Positions 55,405 to 63,214 of a DNA stretch of 64,000 nucleotides are shown piece after piece. Each line of letters starts with the position of its first letter. The first letter of the stretch is position 1. The notes below the pieces were generated by a model. That model was given only the letters and a program-made list of their open reading frames with translations. It did not search any database and was not told the DNA's origin. A program made the translations under genes and the position numbers. This DNA is from Croceicoccus sp. (lineage in GTDB: Bacteria; Pseudomonadota; Alphaproteobacteria; Sphingomonadales; Sphingomonadaceae): assembly GCA_002694745.1 (NCBI GenBank), contig NZMY01000029.1:1-64000 (forward strand). The letters run 5' to 3'.

Positions 55405-55492
55405 CATGCACAGGTTTCCCCATGCTGTCCCGGCCTGTCCACAGGGATTTCCGCAGGTCTGCGCACAGGCTTGTCCACAGGATCTCCACAGC
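55405..55492. repeat. Cluster of CCACAGG-like repeats before dnaE2
   Basis: Five short direct copies of a TCCACAGG-type word occur in about 90 bp: ATGCACAGG, TGTCCACAGG, TGCGCACAGG, TTGTCCACAGG and CTCCACAGC. TTGTCCACA is one base from the DnaA box TTATCCACA. The function is unclear. Confidence 0.5.
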
Positions 55493-55510
55493 GGGCCATA
55501 TGCGCAAGGG

Positions 55511-56941
55511 TCACGCCAGCGCCTCCAGCCGCGCGGCGACGGCGGCCAGGTCTTCGCCAAACAGGCGCGTCTGTTCCTCGCGCGCGGCCCCTTCCAGGCG
55601 GAGCAGATAGGACGGGTGCGCGGTCACCCACAGCTCGCTGCCATCCTCCAGCTCGATCGGCTTGCCCCGCGCCTTGGTGATCGAAACCGTCTTGCCCAGC
55701 ATGGACCGCGCCGCACTGGCCCCCATCGCCAGCACGAGGCGCGGCTTCACGATCGAGCGCTCGGCCTCTACCCACCAGCGGCAGATGTCGATTTCCTTGG
55801 CGGCGGGCGACTGGTGCAGGCGGCGCTTGCCGCGCTGCACATATTTGAAATGCTTGACCGCATTGGTGACATAGGCGGCCTTGCGGTCGATCCCCACCTG
55901 TTCGAGATGCACGTCCAGCAATTGCCCGGCGGGGCCCACGAACGGGCGGCCCTGCAGATCCTCGTTATCGCCGGGCTGTTCGCCCACGATCATCAGCGGG
56001 GCGCCCGCGGGCCCCTCGCCCATTACCGCCGTGTTGTGCAGTTCACCGATCGGGCAGCGGGCACAGGCATGAATCGCCTTGTCGACCGCGTTCAGCGTTT
56101 CGGGCCGCTCTTCCTCATCCATCGCACCTGCCGATACCATCGCCGCCTCTCGCGCCTGCGCGCCCGCGACGAGTTCGGGAATGAGCTGCGCCTCGGGCAT
56201 GTTCTTCCAGTACTTGCGGGGCATTTCCTTGAGCATGGCCCCGATCTTCAAACGCGCCGGATTGAAAATGGATGCGTAATAGCCGCGCCACATCTCCTCG
56301 ACCGGATCGCCCGTAGGCGCATCGGCGCGCGTGGCCGGGGGGCCTTCGCGCAGCGTCTCGCCGTCCCAGTGCAGGCTGCCGCGCGGGGTCAGGATCGACC
56401 AGCGCATATTGGCAAAGCGGCGCGTGAAGAACCCCGCGTTGTGGCGCAGGATGTGGTGGAACGGTTCGAACCAGGCGACGAAATATTCGCCCTCCTCATG
56501 CTCGACCTCGCGAAAGCGCAGGAAGGCGCGCATCTTGTGAATGTCGCGGCGGACCGCGCGCGCCATGTCGGCCATCGCTCGGATGTCGGCATCGGCCGCA
56601 TCCTCGATCAGCCGCGGTTTCGACTGCAGCCGCCACAGCACGCGATAGAGCAGGCCAAAGCGTTCCGGATCGGAATGCATGATGACCGTCTTCGCGATTT
56701 CCATGAAGCGGCGCGATACGCGCGGCTGCGCGGCGTCCCTGTCGGGCACGGGCAGGCGGCGGTCGCCATGGGTGAACAGATTGCCCGCCGGGCCGCCCGG
56801 TTCGGACCATGCGATGCGGTCGGGCGGCACGTCGGCCATGACCATGCGCCGCGCATGATCGCGCCATTCGGCGAAATCGTCCGGCGCGGCCATCGGCACC
56901 ACGTGATAGGCGCCCAGCCTGACATGCTGAAGCGCCGTCAT
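55511..56941 (-). CDS. udgX: UdgX family uracil-DNA-binding protein fused to DUF4130/TIGR03915 domain
   Basis: A 476-residue fusion. Residues about 1-240 match the radical-SAM-associated repair domain (DUF4130, PERFGLLYRVLWRLQSKPRL, EEGEYFVAWFEPFHHILRHN). Residues about 275-476 are a family-4-like uracil glycosylase of the UdgX type: CARC at 293-296, GEQPGDNED at 320-328, the UdgX-specific R-loop KRRLHQSP at 372-379 and HPS at 442-444. In mycobacterial UdgX the loop histidine (here H376) bonds covalently to the abasic sugar. It overlaps the radical-SAM gene by 4 bases. Confidence 0.92.
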   Translation of the reverse strand: MTALQHVRLGAYHVVPMAAPDDFAEWRDHARRMVMADVPPDRIAWSEPGGPAGNLFTHGDRRLPVPDRDAAQPRVSRRFMEIAKTVIMHSDPERFGLLYRVLWRLQSKPRLIEDAADADIRAMADMARAVRRDIHKMRAFLRFREVEHEEGEYFVAWFEPFHHILRHNAGFFTRRFANMRWSILTPRGSLHWDGETLREGPPATRADAPTGDPVEEMWRGYYASIFNPARLKIGAMLKEMPRKYWKNMPEAQLIPELVAGAQAREAAMVSAGAMDEEERPETLNAVDKAIHACARCPIGELHNTAVMGEGPAGAPLMIVGEQPGDNEDLQGRPFVGPAGQLLDVHLEQVGIDRKAAYVTNAVKHFKYVQRGKRRLHQSPAAKEIDICRWWVEAERSIVKPRLVLAMGASAARSMLGKTVSITKARGKPIELEDGSELWVTAHPSYLLRLEGAAREEQTRLFGEDLAAVAARLEALA

Positions 56942-58185
56942 GCCGCGAACAGGTCCAGTTGCCGCCCCGCATCGGGGGCGACCAGCGCCTTGAGATCGGC
57001 CCGGTCGGTCAGCGTCACGGGCCGCCAGTCGGCCGTGACGATGAAGGGCCGCAGCTTGGCCACCGACACGGTCAGCTTTGCGATATCGTCCAGCCGCAGG
57101 GTGCGATGCCGCCGCGCGCTGAGGATCTGGCCCACCCCGCGCGTACCCAGCCCCGGCACGCGCAGCAGCGCCTCTTTCGGCGCACGGTTCACGTCGACGG
57201 GAAAGCTTTCGCGGAACTTCAGCGCCCACGCCAGCTTGGGATCGATGTCCAGTGGCAGCATGCCGTCCACACCGGCAGCCTGCGCCACCTCGCCCGGCGA
57301 ATAGCCGTAGAAGCGCATCAGCCAGTCCGACTGGTATAGCCGGTGCTCGCGGATCAGGGGCGGACGCTTCAGCGGCAGCACCGCGCTGGCATCAGGAATG
57401 GGGCTGAAGGCCGAGTAATAGACACGCCGCAGCCGGTGCTGGCCGTAAAGCGCGCTGGCCCGGTTGACGATATCGGCATCGCTGGCTCCGTCGGCACCCA
57501 CGATCATCTGGGTCGACTGGCCCGCGGGCGCATAGCGGGGCGCATGGCGAAAGCGCTTCTTCGCGTCGCGCGCCTCGGTGATGGCATCGTTCATCGTGCC
57601 CATCGCGCCATCGATGGTCTGCGCGTTCTTGTCGGGCGCCAGCCGCACCAGCCCGGCCACGGTGGGCAGTTCGACATTGATCGACACCCGGTCGGCGTAC
57701 AGCCCCGCGCGGCGCACGATCTCTGCATCGGCCTCGGGAATGGTCTTGAGGTGGATGTAGCCGCGGAAATCATGCTCCTCGCGCAGGATGCGCGCGGTTT
57801 CGACCAGCTGCTCCATCGTATGGTCGGAATTGCGGATGATGCCCGAAGACAGGAACAGCCCCTCGATATAATTGCGCTTGTAGAACGAGAGCGTCAGATC
57901 GGCCACTTCCTGCGGCGTGAAGCGCGCCCGCTCCACGTTCGAGCTCTTGCGGTTCACGCAGTAGTGGCAATCGAAGATGCAATGATTGGTCAGCAGCAGC
58001 TTGAGCAGCGAGATGCAGCGCCCGTCGGGCGCATAGGCGTGGCAGATGCCCATCCCCTCGGTGGACCCGACGCCCTTGCCCCCGCGGCTGTCGCGTTTGT
58101 TCGTGCCCGACGATGCGCAGGACGCATCATATTTGGCGGCATCCGCCAGGACTTTCAGCCTTTCGATTACGGTCTTCTGTATCAT
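56938..58185 (-). CDS. Putative DNA modification/repair radical SAM protein
   Basis: A 415-residue radical-SAM enzyme of the TIGR03916 type. The cluster cysteines are C69, C73 and C76 (CIFDCHYC). A helix-hairpin-helix DNA-binding region follows in the last quarter (APKEALLRVPGLGTRGVGQIL), and the protein ends QLDLFAA (QLDLF at 409-413), a consensus beta-clamp-binding peptide. Its reaction is unknown; homologues are paired with the DUF4130 protein, here fused to UdgX and overlapping by 4 bases. A LexA box lies 13 bases before the ATG, with AGGAG between. Confidence 0.9.
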   Translation of the reverse strand: MIQKTVIERLKVLADAAKYDASCASSGTNKRDSRGGKGVGSTEGMGICHAYAPDGRCISLLKLLLTNHCIFDCHYCVNRKSSNVERARFTPQEVADLTLSFYKRNYIEGLFLSSGIIRNSDHTMEQLVETARILREEHDFRGYIHLKTIPEADAEIVRRAGLYADRVSINVELPTVAGLVRLAPDKNAQTIDGAMGTMNDAITEARDAKKRFRHAPRYAPAGQSTQMIVGADGASDADIVNRASALYGQHRLRRVYYSAFSPIPDASAVLPLKRPPLIREHRLYQSDWLMRFYGYSPGEVAQAAGVDGMLPLDIDPKLAWALKFRESFPVDVNRAPKEALLRVPGLGTRGVGQILSARRHRTLRLDDIAKLTVSVAKLRPFIVTADWRPVTLTDRADLKALVAPDAGRQLDLFAA

Positions 58186-58198
58186 GCGCGACTCCTGC

Positions 58199-58213
58199 GT
58201 TCACTATATGTTC
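58199..58213 (-). promoter_or_regulatory. LexA (SOS) box of the radical-SAM/udgX/dnaE2 operon
   Basis: GTTC-ACTATAT-GTTC on the plus strand (GAAC-N7-GAAC on the minus) is an exact alphaproteobacterial LexA operator, directly upstream of the radical-SAM gene. Confidence 0.85.
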
Positions 58214-58561
58214 TTCGAGGCTCGGTGGCCAGCCTGAAAAATCGAACATAATTTTCACAAGAATCTGCCAAAGGTTAACCATATTGTGTTCTTTTGTGGC
58301 TCAAACGTGGAGTTGTCTTTGTCATATGAATTACAAGCTGTGTTAACTATTTGCTGGATTTTTTGAGGATAAGATCAGATAAAGGGGAAACGGCTCATCG
58401 GCATGCATGCCTTGATGAAGCGGTAAATCAGGGATCGCGGATGTCGAATAGCACGGAAGGCCTCCGTGTGGGGGCGGCGGAGTTTTGGCTTCGCCGCCCT
58501 TTGGCTTGATGCACTGCAATTGCGTGGTTGGTCCTGAATAATCCGGTCGGGTTCGGGAACT
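58214..58561 (-). other. Intergenic region between imuB and the radical-SAM gene
   Basis: These roughly 350 bases hold no gene I can support. A second LexA-like site with one mismatch, GTTC-TTTTGTG-GCTC, is at 58288-58302. GGGCGGCG / CGCCGCCC with a 12-base loop (58472-58499) is a strong hairpin but has no T-run on the minus strand. Confidence 0.4.
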
Positions 58562-60181
58562 TCAGCCGAATATTCCCTGCAGAAACCATTCGGGCGCGCC
58601 GCCCCGGCCGTCGCCTGCAAGACCGAGGCGATAGATCCAGAAACGCCGCCCCTCGCCATCCTCGATCCGGTAGTAATCGCGCAGCCTTGCCGCCCCCTTT
58701 TCGCGCCACCATTCGGGCGCGATGCGTTCGGGACCCTCGGCGCGGGCCACATCGTGCAGCCCGCCGCGCCAGCGAAAACGCTGAGGCAGTCCGTCGGGGG
58801 TGGCATAGAGAACGGAAATCAATTCCGCCTTGTCCAGCAGCTTGAGCGGGCGGGCATGGAAGGCAAAACTCTCCTGCGCGGCCGGCAGGCTGTCGAGCGG
58901 CGCCTGCCAGCGCTGCGCGCGTTCGGGCACATGGCTGGCATGCGGCACCGGACGGCGCACGGCCTGCGGGCCCAGCCGCGCGGCCAGACGGTCGACACAG
59001 GCTGCAAGGCTGGTGCCATGCTGCTGCGCGGACGCCTCGAGATCCCCCTGCGCCAAGTCCAGCGGCTCTGCCCAGCGAACCACCAGCCGCGCCATCTCTA
59101 TCCCAAGCCCCGCATCGATCGTCGCGATGCGTTCGGCGAACAGGCGGCAGATATGGGCCCCGTCGCGCGTGGCGGCGGCCAGTTCGAGCGTGCGGACCGC
59201 GACTTCGCCGTCGACCCGCCAGCATGCGAATTCAAGCCTGCGCGCGCCTTCCCCCCTGCCTTCCAGTTCGCGCATCATGGCGGCGGCCAGATCGGCCAGC
59301 ACCGTTTCCAGCAAGGGCAGATGGCGGATCGGTTCCATCAGGCGCAGCTGCACCATCGCCGGCGATTTGCCGATCACCGGAAGCATGGGTTCGGGGACGA
59401 GCCCGATCATCTGGTCGCGCCGCATCAGCGGATTGGCCATGGCCGAACGGCGGTTGCGAAAGCGGCGCGACAGGGCGTCGCGGCCGATGTCGTCGAGATC
59501 GCCCAGACGCTTCAGCCCCAGACGGCGCAGCACCGTCAGCACATCGTCGTCCAGCCGCAGCGCGGCCACCGGCAATTGCGCAAGACAGGCCGCGATATCG
59601 CCATCTTGTGGCAGGATCGCGCCACCCTTGTGCCCCGATGATGCCGCGAAATGCGCCAGCGCCCATGCGGCCCCGGCGGTGGGCGCGATCGCCAGCCGTA
59701 CCGTCAGGCCGCGCCGTTCGAACACGCGCGACGCATCGGCCAGCAGGCGCGGCTCTCCGCCGAACAGATGCGCCGCGCCGGTGATGTCGACGATCACGCC
59801 GTCGGGCGGATCAAGCGCGCTCCATGGTCCCCAGCGCTGCGCCCAGACGGCCAGCCTTTCCAGAAAGGCGAGATCGCCCGCGGGATCGGCAGGCCGGACG
59901 TCCAGCGCGGGACACAGGGCGCGCGCATCGGCCAGCATGGTGCCGGTCCGCACGCCCGCAATTTCCGCTGCGCGATTGGTGGCGGTGATGCGGGGGCCAT
60001 GCGCCGTTTCGCAGATCAGCGCGACGGGGGTGTCCGCCGCCGCGTCCGCCCCTTCAGCCTGCCGCCAGCGATCGATCGCCAGCCGCGCGCACCAGATCGC
60101 CAGCACGCGCCGGTTGGGCGTGCGGTCGCTGGTGTGCGGCATCGTGATCGATCGGGCGGGCGGAGAGGATCGATTCCCCAT
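58562..60181 (-). CDS. imuB: ImuB, Y-family polymerase-like mutasome subunit
   Basis: A 539-residue Y-family homologue without polymerase activity in its family. Palm/finger blocks are LAIDRWRQAEG and DPPDGVIVDITGAAHLFGG (about 120-140), and a helix-hairpin-helix segment is TVLRRLGLKRLGDLDDIGRDAL. The C-terminal ImuB-C region ends RIEDGEGRRFWIYRLGLAG and EWFLQGIFG. ImuB bridges DnaE2 to the beta clamp and ImuA. ATG 60181 has GGAGGGGG upstream; ATG 60142 is an alternative. It overlaps the end of imuA by about 130 bases in another frame. Confidence 0.9.
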   Translation of the reverse strand: MGNRSSPPARSITMPHTSDRTPNRRVLAIWCARLAIDRWRQAEGADAAADTPVALICETAHGPRITATNRAAEIAGVRTGTMLADARALCPALDVRPADPAGDLAFLERLAVWAQRWGPWSALDPPDGVIVDITGAAHLFGGEPRLLADASRVFERRGLTVRLAIAPTAGAAWALAHFAASSGHKGGAILPQDGDIAACLAQLPVAALRLDDDVLTVLRRLGLKRLGDLDDIGRDALSRRFRNRRSAMANPLMRRDQMIGLVPEPMLPVIGKSPAMVQLRLMEPIRHLPLLETVLADLAAAMMRELEGRGEGARRLEFACWRVDGEVAVRTLELAAATRDGAHICRLFAERIATIDAGLGIEMARLVVRWAEPLDLAQGDLEASAQQHGTSLAACVDRLAARLGPQAVRRPVPHASHVPERAQRWQAPLDSLPAAQESFAFHARPLKLLDKAELISVLYATPDGLPQRFRWRGGLHDVARAEGPERIAPEWWREKGAARLRDYYRIEDGEGRRFWIYRLGLAGDGRGGAPEWFLQGIFG

Positions 60182-60911
60182 GGCCCCCTCCATCACAGGT
60201 GGCGAGTTCCGGCCTGATCCACCATGCACCGGGACGCAGGCCGCGTGCGCGGAACAATTCCCCGCGCCAGCCCGGCAGGCCGGGCGCCTGCGGATTCCAG
60301 CGCGGCGCATGCGACATGGCAGAGCGCACGTCCCACCGCATGCGCGCCGCCCCCAGATCGCGCCTTGCATCGAGGCGCACCAGCCATAGCGGCACCTGGT
60401 GGCGTTCCGCCGCCAGCACCAGCCGGCGCGAGGCGGTGAAATCCAGCGCCCGGGGATTGCCCGCGATCTCTCCCACCACGAAGGCAAGGTCGCGGCAGCG
60501 CACGCCTTCCTCCAGAGCGAACAGCGCATCCTCTGCGGTCCTGGCGGTGACATGGATCAGCCGGTGCGCAAGATCGCGCGGCAGGCCGGGAAGGAAAGGA
60601 CGACCGCCCGTGAGGATGGCCGCCGCGTCCTGAACCCACAGGAAGGCCCGCTCGTCATCGGTTTCGGTCAGGGCCTGCTGATCCCCCGGCCTTGGCGCGG
60701 ATCGCGCCAGTTCCAGCGCCAGCGCCGCCCCTGCCCCTTCGTCGCCCCGCGCAAAGATCTCTCCCGCCCCGCGAAAGGCGATGTCCGGGCTCCACCCCCG
60801 CGTCGAAGCGCCGTCCTTTCCATCCAGCCAGCGCGAACCCGCCAGTTCGGCAGCCGGAAACAGCCCTTCGGGAAGGGCGGCATCGGCATGATCGGAACCC
60901 GGAACAGCGAT
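60054..60911 (-). CDS. imuA: ImuA-like SOS mutasome protein with no canonical start codon
   Basis: The frame runs from a stop at 60975-60977 to TAA/TGA at 60054 and encodes a normal RecA/SulA-like ImuA sequence. It includes HADAALPEGLFPAAELAG, EDALFALEEGVRCRDLAFVV, and RALDFTASRRLVLAAERHQVPLWLVRLDARRDLG. No ATG, GTG or TTG occurs before GTG 60503, which would delete more than a third. ATC at 60911 (IAVPGSD) follows AGGAG by 7 bases and is the best candidate; ATT 60956 or a sequencing/frameshift error are alternatives. The C-terminus overlaps imuB. It is led by an exact LexA box. Confidence 0.62.
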   Translation of the reverse strand: MAVPGSDHADAALPEGLFPAAELAGSRWLDGKDGASTRGWSPDIAFRGAGEIFARGDEGAGAALALELARSAPRPGDQQALTETDDERAFLWVQDAAAILTGGRPFLPGLPRDLAHRLIHVTARTAEDALFALEEGVRCRDLAFVVGEIAGNPRALDFTASRRLVLAAERHQVPLWLVRLDARRDLGAARMRWDVRSAMSHAPRWNPQAPGLPGWRGELFRARGLRPGAWWIRPELATCDGGGHGESILSARPIDHDAAHQRPHAQPARAGDLVRAAGDRSLAAG

Positions 60912-60970
60912 GACAAAACTCCTGCTTGCAGTCGGATAAGAGGGCGAATCGGGAATCGGAAACGCCCTGT

Positions 60971-60985
60971 GTTCTTATTATGTTC
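60971..60985 (-). promoter_or_regulatory. LexA (SOS) box of imuA-imuB
   Basis: GTTC-TTATTAT-GTTC is an exact LexA operator; on the minus strand it contains CATAAT, a good -10 element, so LexA would cover the promoter. It lies 60 bases before the proposed imuA start. Confidence 0.85.
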
Positions 60986-61079
60986 CATACGCCTCGTCCA
61001 TGCACCATGGGGAAAAACGGAACGGCTGCGGGTTCTGCCCGTTGCGATAACAAGGACACGAAAACCGAAGGACACACAT

Positions 61080-61562
61080 ATGAAATACGAACAGGGCAAT
61101 CCCGACGAGATGAAGCACAAGTTCTGGAAAGAGCTGGCCTCTTCACCCTTCGTGATGTTGCAGCTCGACAGCAATCCGGACAGCACGGCACCGATGACGG
61201 CGCAGCTGGACAAAGACGCCAATCACGCGATCTGGTTCTTCACCTATCGCGACAATCATTTTGCCAAGATGGGCCCGGCCAATGCCAGCTTTGCGTCGGA
61301 CGGCCATAAGCTGTTCGCGCGCTTCCACGGCAATCTTGTCGAGGAAACGAGCAAGGAACGGCTGGAAAAGCAGTGGGACAATACGGTCGAGGCTTGGTTT
61401 CCGGAAGGCAAGACCGATCCCCGCCTGCTGATGATGCGGATGGATCTGGGCGATGCGACCATCTGGGATGCCGACCTTGGCCTGACCACCACCGCCAAGA
61501 TGCTGCTGGGCATGGATGTCACCCACGATGTGGGCGAGAACCACGCCGAAACCACACTGTAA
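61080..61562 (+). CDS. Pyridoxamine 5'-phosphate oxidase-like (general stress protein 26 type)
   Basis: A 160-residue split-barrel flavin/F420-type protein. Family blocks are FWKELASSPFVMLQL (about 15-29), MTAQLDKDANHAIWFFTYRD and HGNLVEETSKERLEKQWDNTVEAWFPEG, with RLLMMRMDLGDATIWD near the end. It probably binds FMN; the substrate is unknown, and in Xanthomonas and Bacillus relatives it is linked to stress. ATG 61080 has AAGGA upstream. It is divergent from imuA (168 bp apart), ending in a terminator. Confidence 0.85.
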   Translation: MKYEQGNPDEMKHKFWKELASSPFVMLQLDSNPDSTAPMTAQLDKDANHAIWFFTYRDNHFAKMGPANASFASDGHKLFARFHGNLVEETSKERLEKQWDNTVEAWFPEGKTDPRLLMMRMDLGDATIWDADLGLTTTAKMLLGMDVTHDVGENHAETTL

Positions 61563-61568
61563 TGCAAA

Positions 61569-61597
61569 AGGGGCCGCCCTCCAGGCGGCCCCTTCGT
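61569..61597 (+). terminator. Intrinsic terminator
   Basis: GGGGCCGCC / GGCGGCCCC with a five-base loop, flanked by AAAA and TTCGTTT. It may act for both convergent genes. Confidence 0.8.
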
Positions 61598-61637
61598 TTA
61601 TGCGATACTTCGCCTAGGCAATCAGGCGCCTATGCGA

Positions 61638-63074
61638 TCAGGCCGATCCCAGCAGGCCGGGGAACAGGCCGAACAGCAGGATCAGAAACACCGCCACCGG
61701 TGCCAGCCACGCCATGACGAGGCGATAAAGCGTCAACATACCCGCCGACAGGCCCGTCTCCGCCTCGACCAGCCTGCGATCCGCCTTCCAGCCGATGAAC
61801 AAAGATACGCCGAGCGCGGCAAGGGGTAGCATCACCTTGCCCGTCAGCCCGTCGATCGAATCCAGTATGTCGTTGTTCGCGAAGATGTCCCAGAACCACA
61901 GCGGCCTGACGTCGGACAGCACATTATAGCCCATCGCGCAGAACAGGCCGATCACATAGGCCCCGCCGCCGACCAGCAGCGCGGCGACCAGACGCTTTTG
62001 CCGAAAGCGGTCGATCACCCAGGCCACCGGCCCTTCGAGCAGCGAGATCGAACTGGTGAGCGCGGCGAAGAAGATCAGCACGAAGAACGCAAGGCCGATC
62101 AGCGAACCCGCCGGCATCTGCGAGAAGGCGACGGGCAGCGACTGGAACACCAGCACCGGCCCCGCCGCGGGATCGAGTCCCACCGCGAACACGATGGGAA
62201 AGATCATCAGGCCCGACAGCAGGGCCACGCCCGTATCGGCCGCCGCGATCATGCCCGCGGTCGGCGCCAGCTTCACATCGTCGCCGACATAGGCGCCATA
62301 GGTGATCAGCGCCGCGGAGCCGAGCGAGAGTGAGAACAGTGCCTGTCCCAGCGCCTCGTTCACCGCCGTAGGCGTCAGTTCGGAAAAATCGGGCGTGAAC
62401 AGGAACGCCAGCGCCTGCGCGAATTCACCGGTGAACGCGCCATAGATCGTGATCGCGACCAGCAGCACGAAAAACGCGGGCATCAGCGTGCTGGCCGCCT
62501 TTTCGATCCCGTCATGCACGCCCTTGGCGACGATCAGCACGGTGACCGCCATGAACGCCGTGTGCATCCCGATCATCATGCCGAGGTTGCCGAACAGCGA
62601 ACCCATGCGGCCGGTGATGATTTCCTGCGTCTCGCCCGCGAAGGCAGTGCCGAACGGCGCGCCCGCGCCGATCGAGGAGGCGACGTCACCGATCATCACG
62701 AAGACATAATACAGCGCCCAGCCCGCCACGACCGAATAGAAGGACAGGATGAGAAAGGCGGCGATGATCTCTATGCCGCCAAAGACCCGCCACTTGGTGG
62801 ACACGCCCGATTTTTCGGCGACGCGCGCGATCGATCCGGCGGCATCCTCGCGCCCCGTGCGGCCGATCATCACTTCGGACAGGACCAGCGGCAGGCCGAT
62901 CAGGAACACGCAGCCGATATAGACGAGAACGAAGGCACCGCCGCCATTCTCTCCCGCCAGGGTGGGAAAGCGCCAGATATTGCCCAATCCGACCGCCGCG
63001 CCGATCGCGGCGAGCAGGAATGCCGTCCGCGAGGACCAGCCCTGTTCACCGGCCTGTCCAGTCGCACCTGCCAT
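61638..63074 (-). CDS. Sodium-dependent transporter, neurotransmitter:sodium symporter family
   Basis: A 478-residue inner-membrane protein with about 12 helices (LeuT fold). The sodium/substrate motif is in the first helix (AAIGAAVGLGNIWRFPTLAGENGGGAF). The unwound sixth helix carries FSLSLGSAALITYGAY. Bacterial members import amino acids with sodium, but the substrate cannot be read from sequence. It stands alone and is divergent from panB with 140 bp between starts. Confidence 0.92.
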   Translation of the reverse strand: MAGATGQAGEQGWSSRTAFLLAAIGAAVGLGNIWRFPTLAGENGGGAFVLVYIGCVFLIGLPLVLSEVMIGRTGREDAAGSIARVAEKSGVSTKWRVFGGIEIIAAFLILSFYSVVAGWALYYVFVMIGDVASSIGAGAPFGTAFAGETQEIITGRMGSLFGNLGMMIGMHTAFMAVTVLIVAKGVHDGIEKAASTLMPAFFVLLVAITIYGAFTGEFAQALAFLFTPDFSELTPTAVNEALGQALFSLSLGSAALITYGAYVGDDVKLAPTAGMIAAADTGVALLSGLMIFPIVFAVGLDPAAGPVLVFQSLPVAFSQMPAGSLIGLAFFVLIFFAALTSSISLLEGPVAWVIDRFRQKRLVAALLVGGGAYVIGLFCAMGYNVLSDVRPLWFWDIFANNDILDSIDGLTGKVMLPLAALGVSLFIGWKADRRLVEAETGLSAGMLTLYRLVMAWLAPVAVFLILLFGLFPGLLGSA

Positions 63075-63214
63075 TCATCCCTCCGTTTCATCTGTAACCG
63101 GCCTGACTTATAGACACGAAACGCCCGCTGGAAACCCGCTGTCTGGCGTGCGTCCACATTGCGCCCCCTCTGGCGGACTTTCCAGCGCGGTGCTCGCCCG
63201 CTAGAACGCGGGTC

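Noticed and set aside
52608-55610. A 1000-codon open frame opposite dnaE2 on the plus strand
   Set aside because: It lies in the antisense of an unmistakable dnaE2; its composition (H/R/Q-rich) is that of a GC-rich shadow frame and it matches no family.
55406-57304. A 632-codon open frame opposite udgX
   Set aside because: Antisense of a protein with intact UdgX motifs; no independent evidence of coding.
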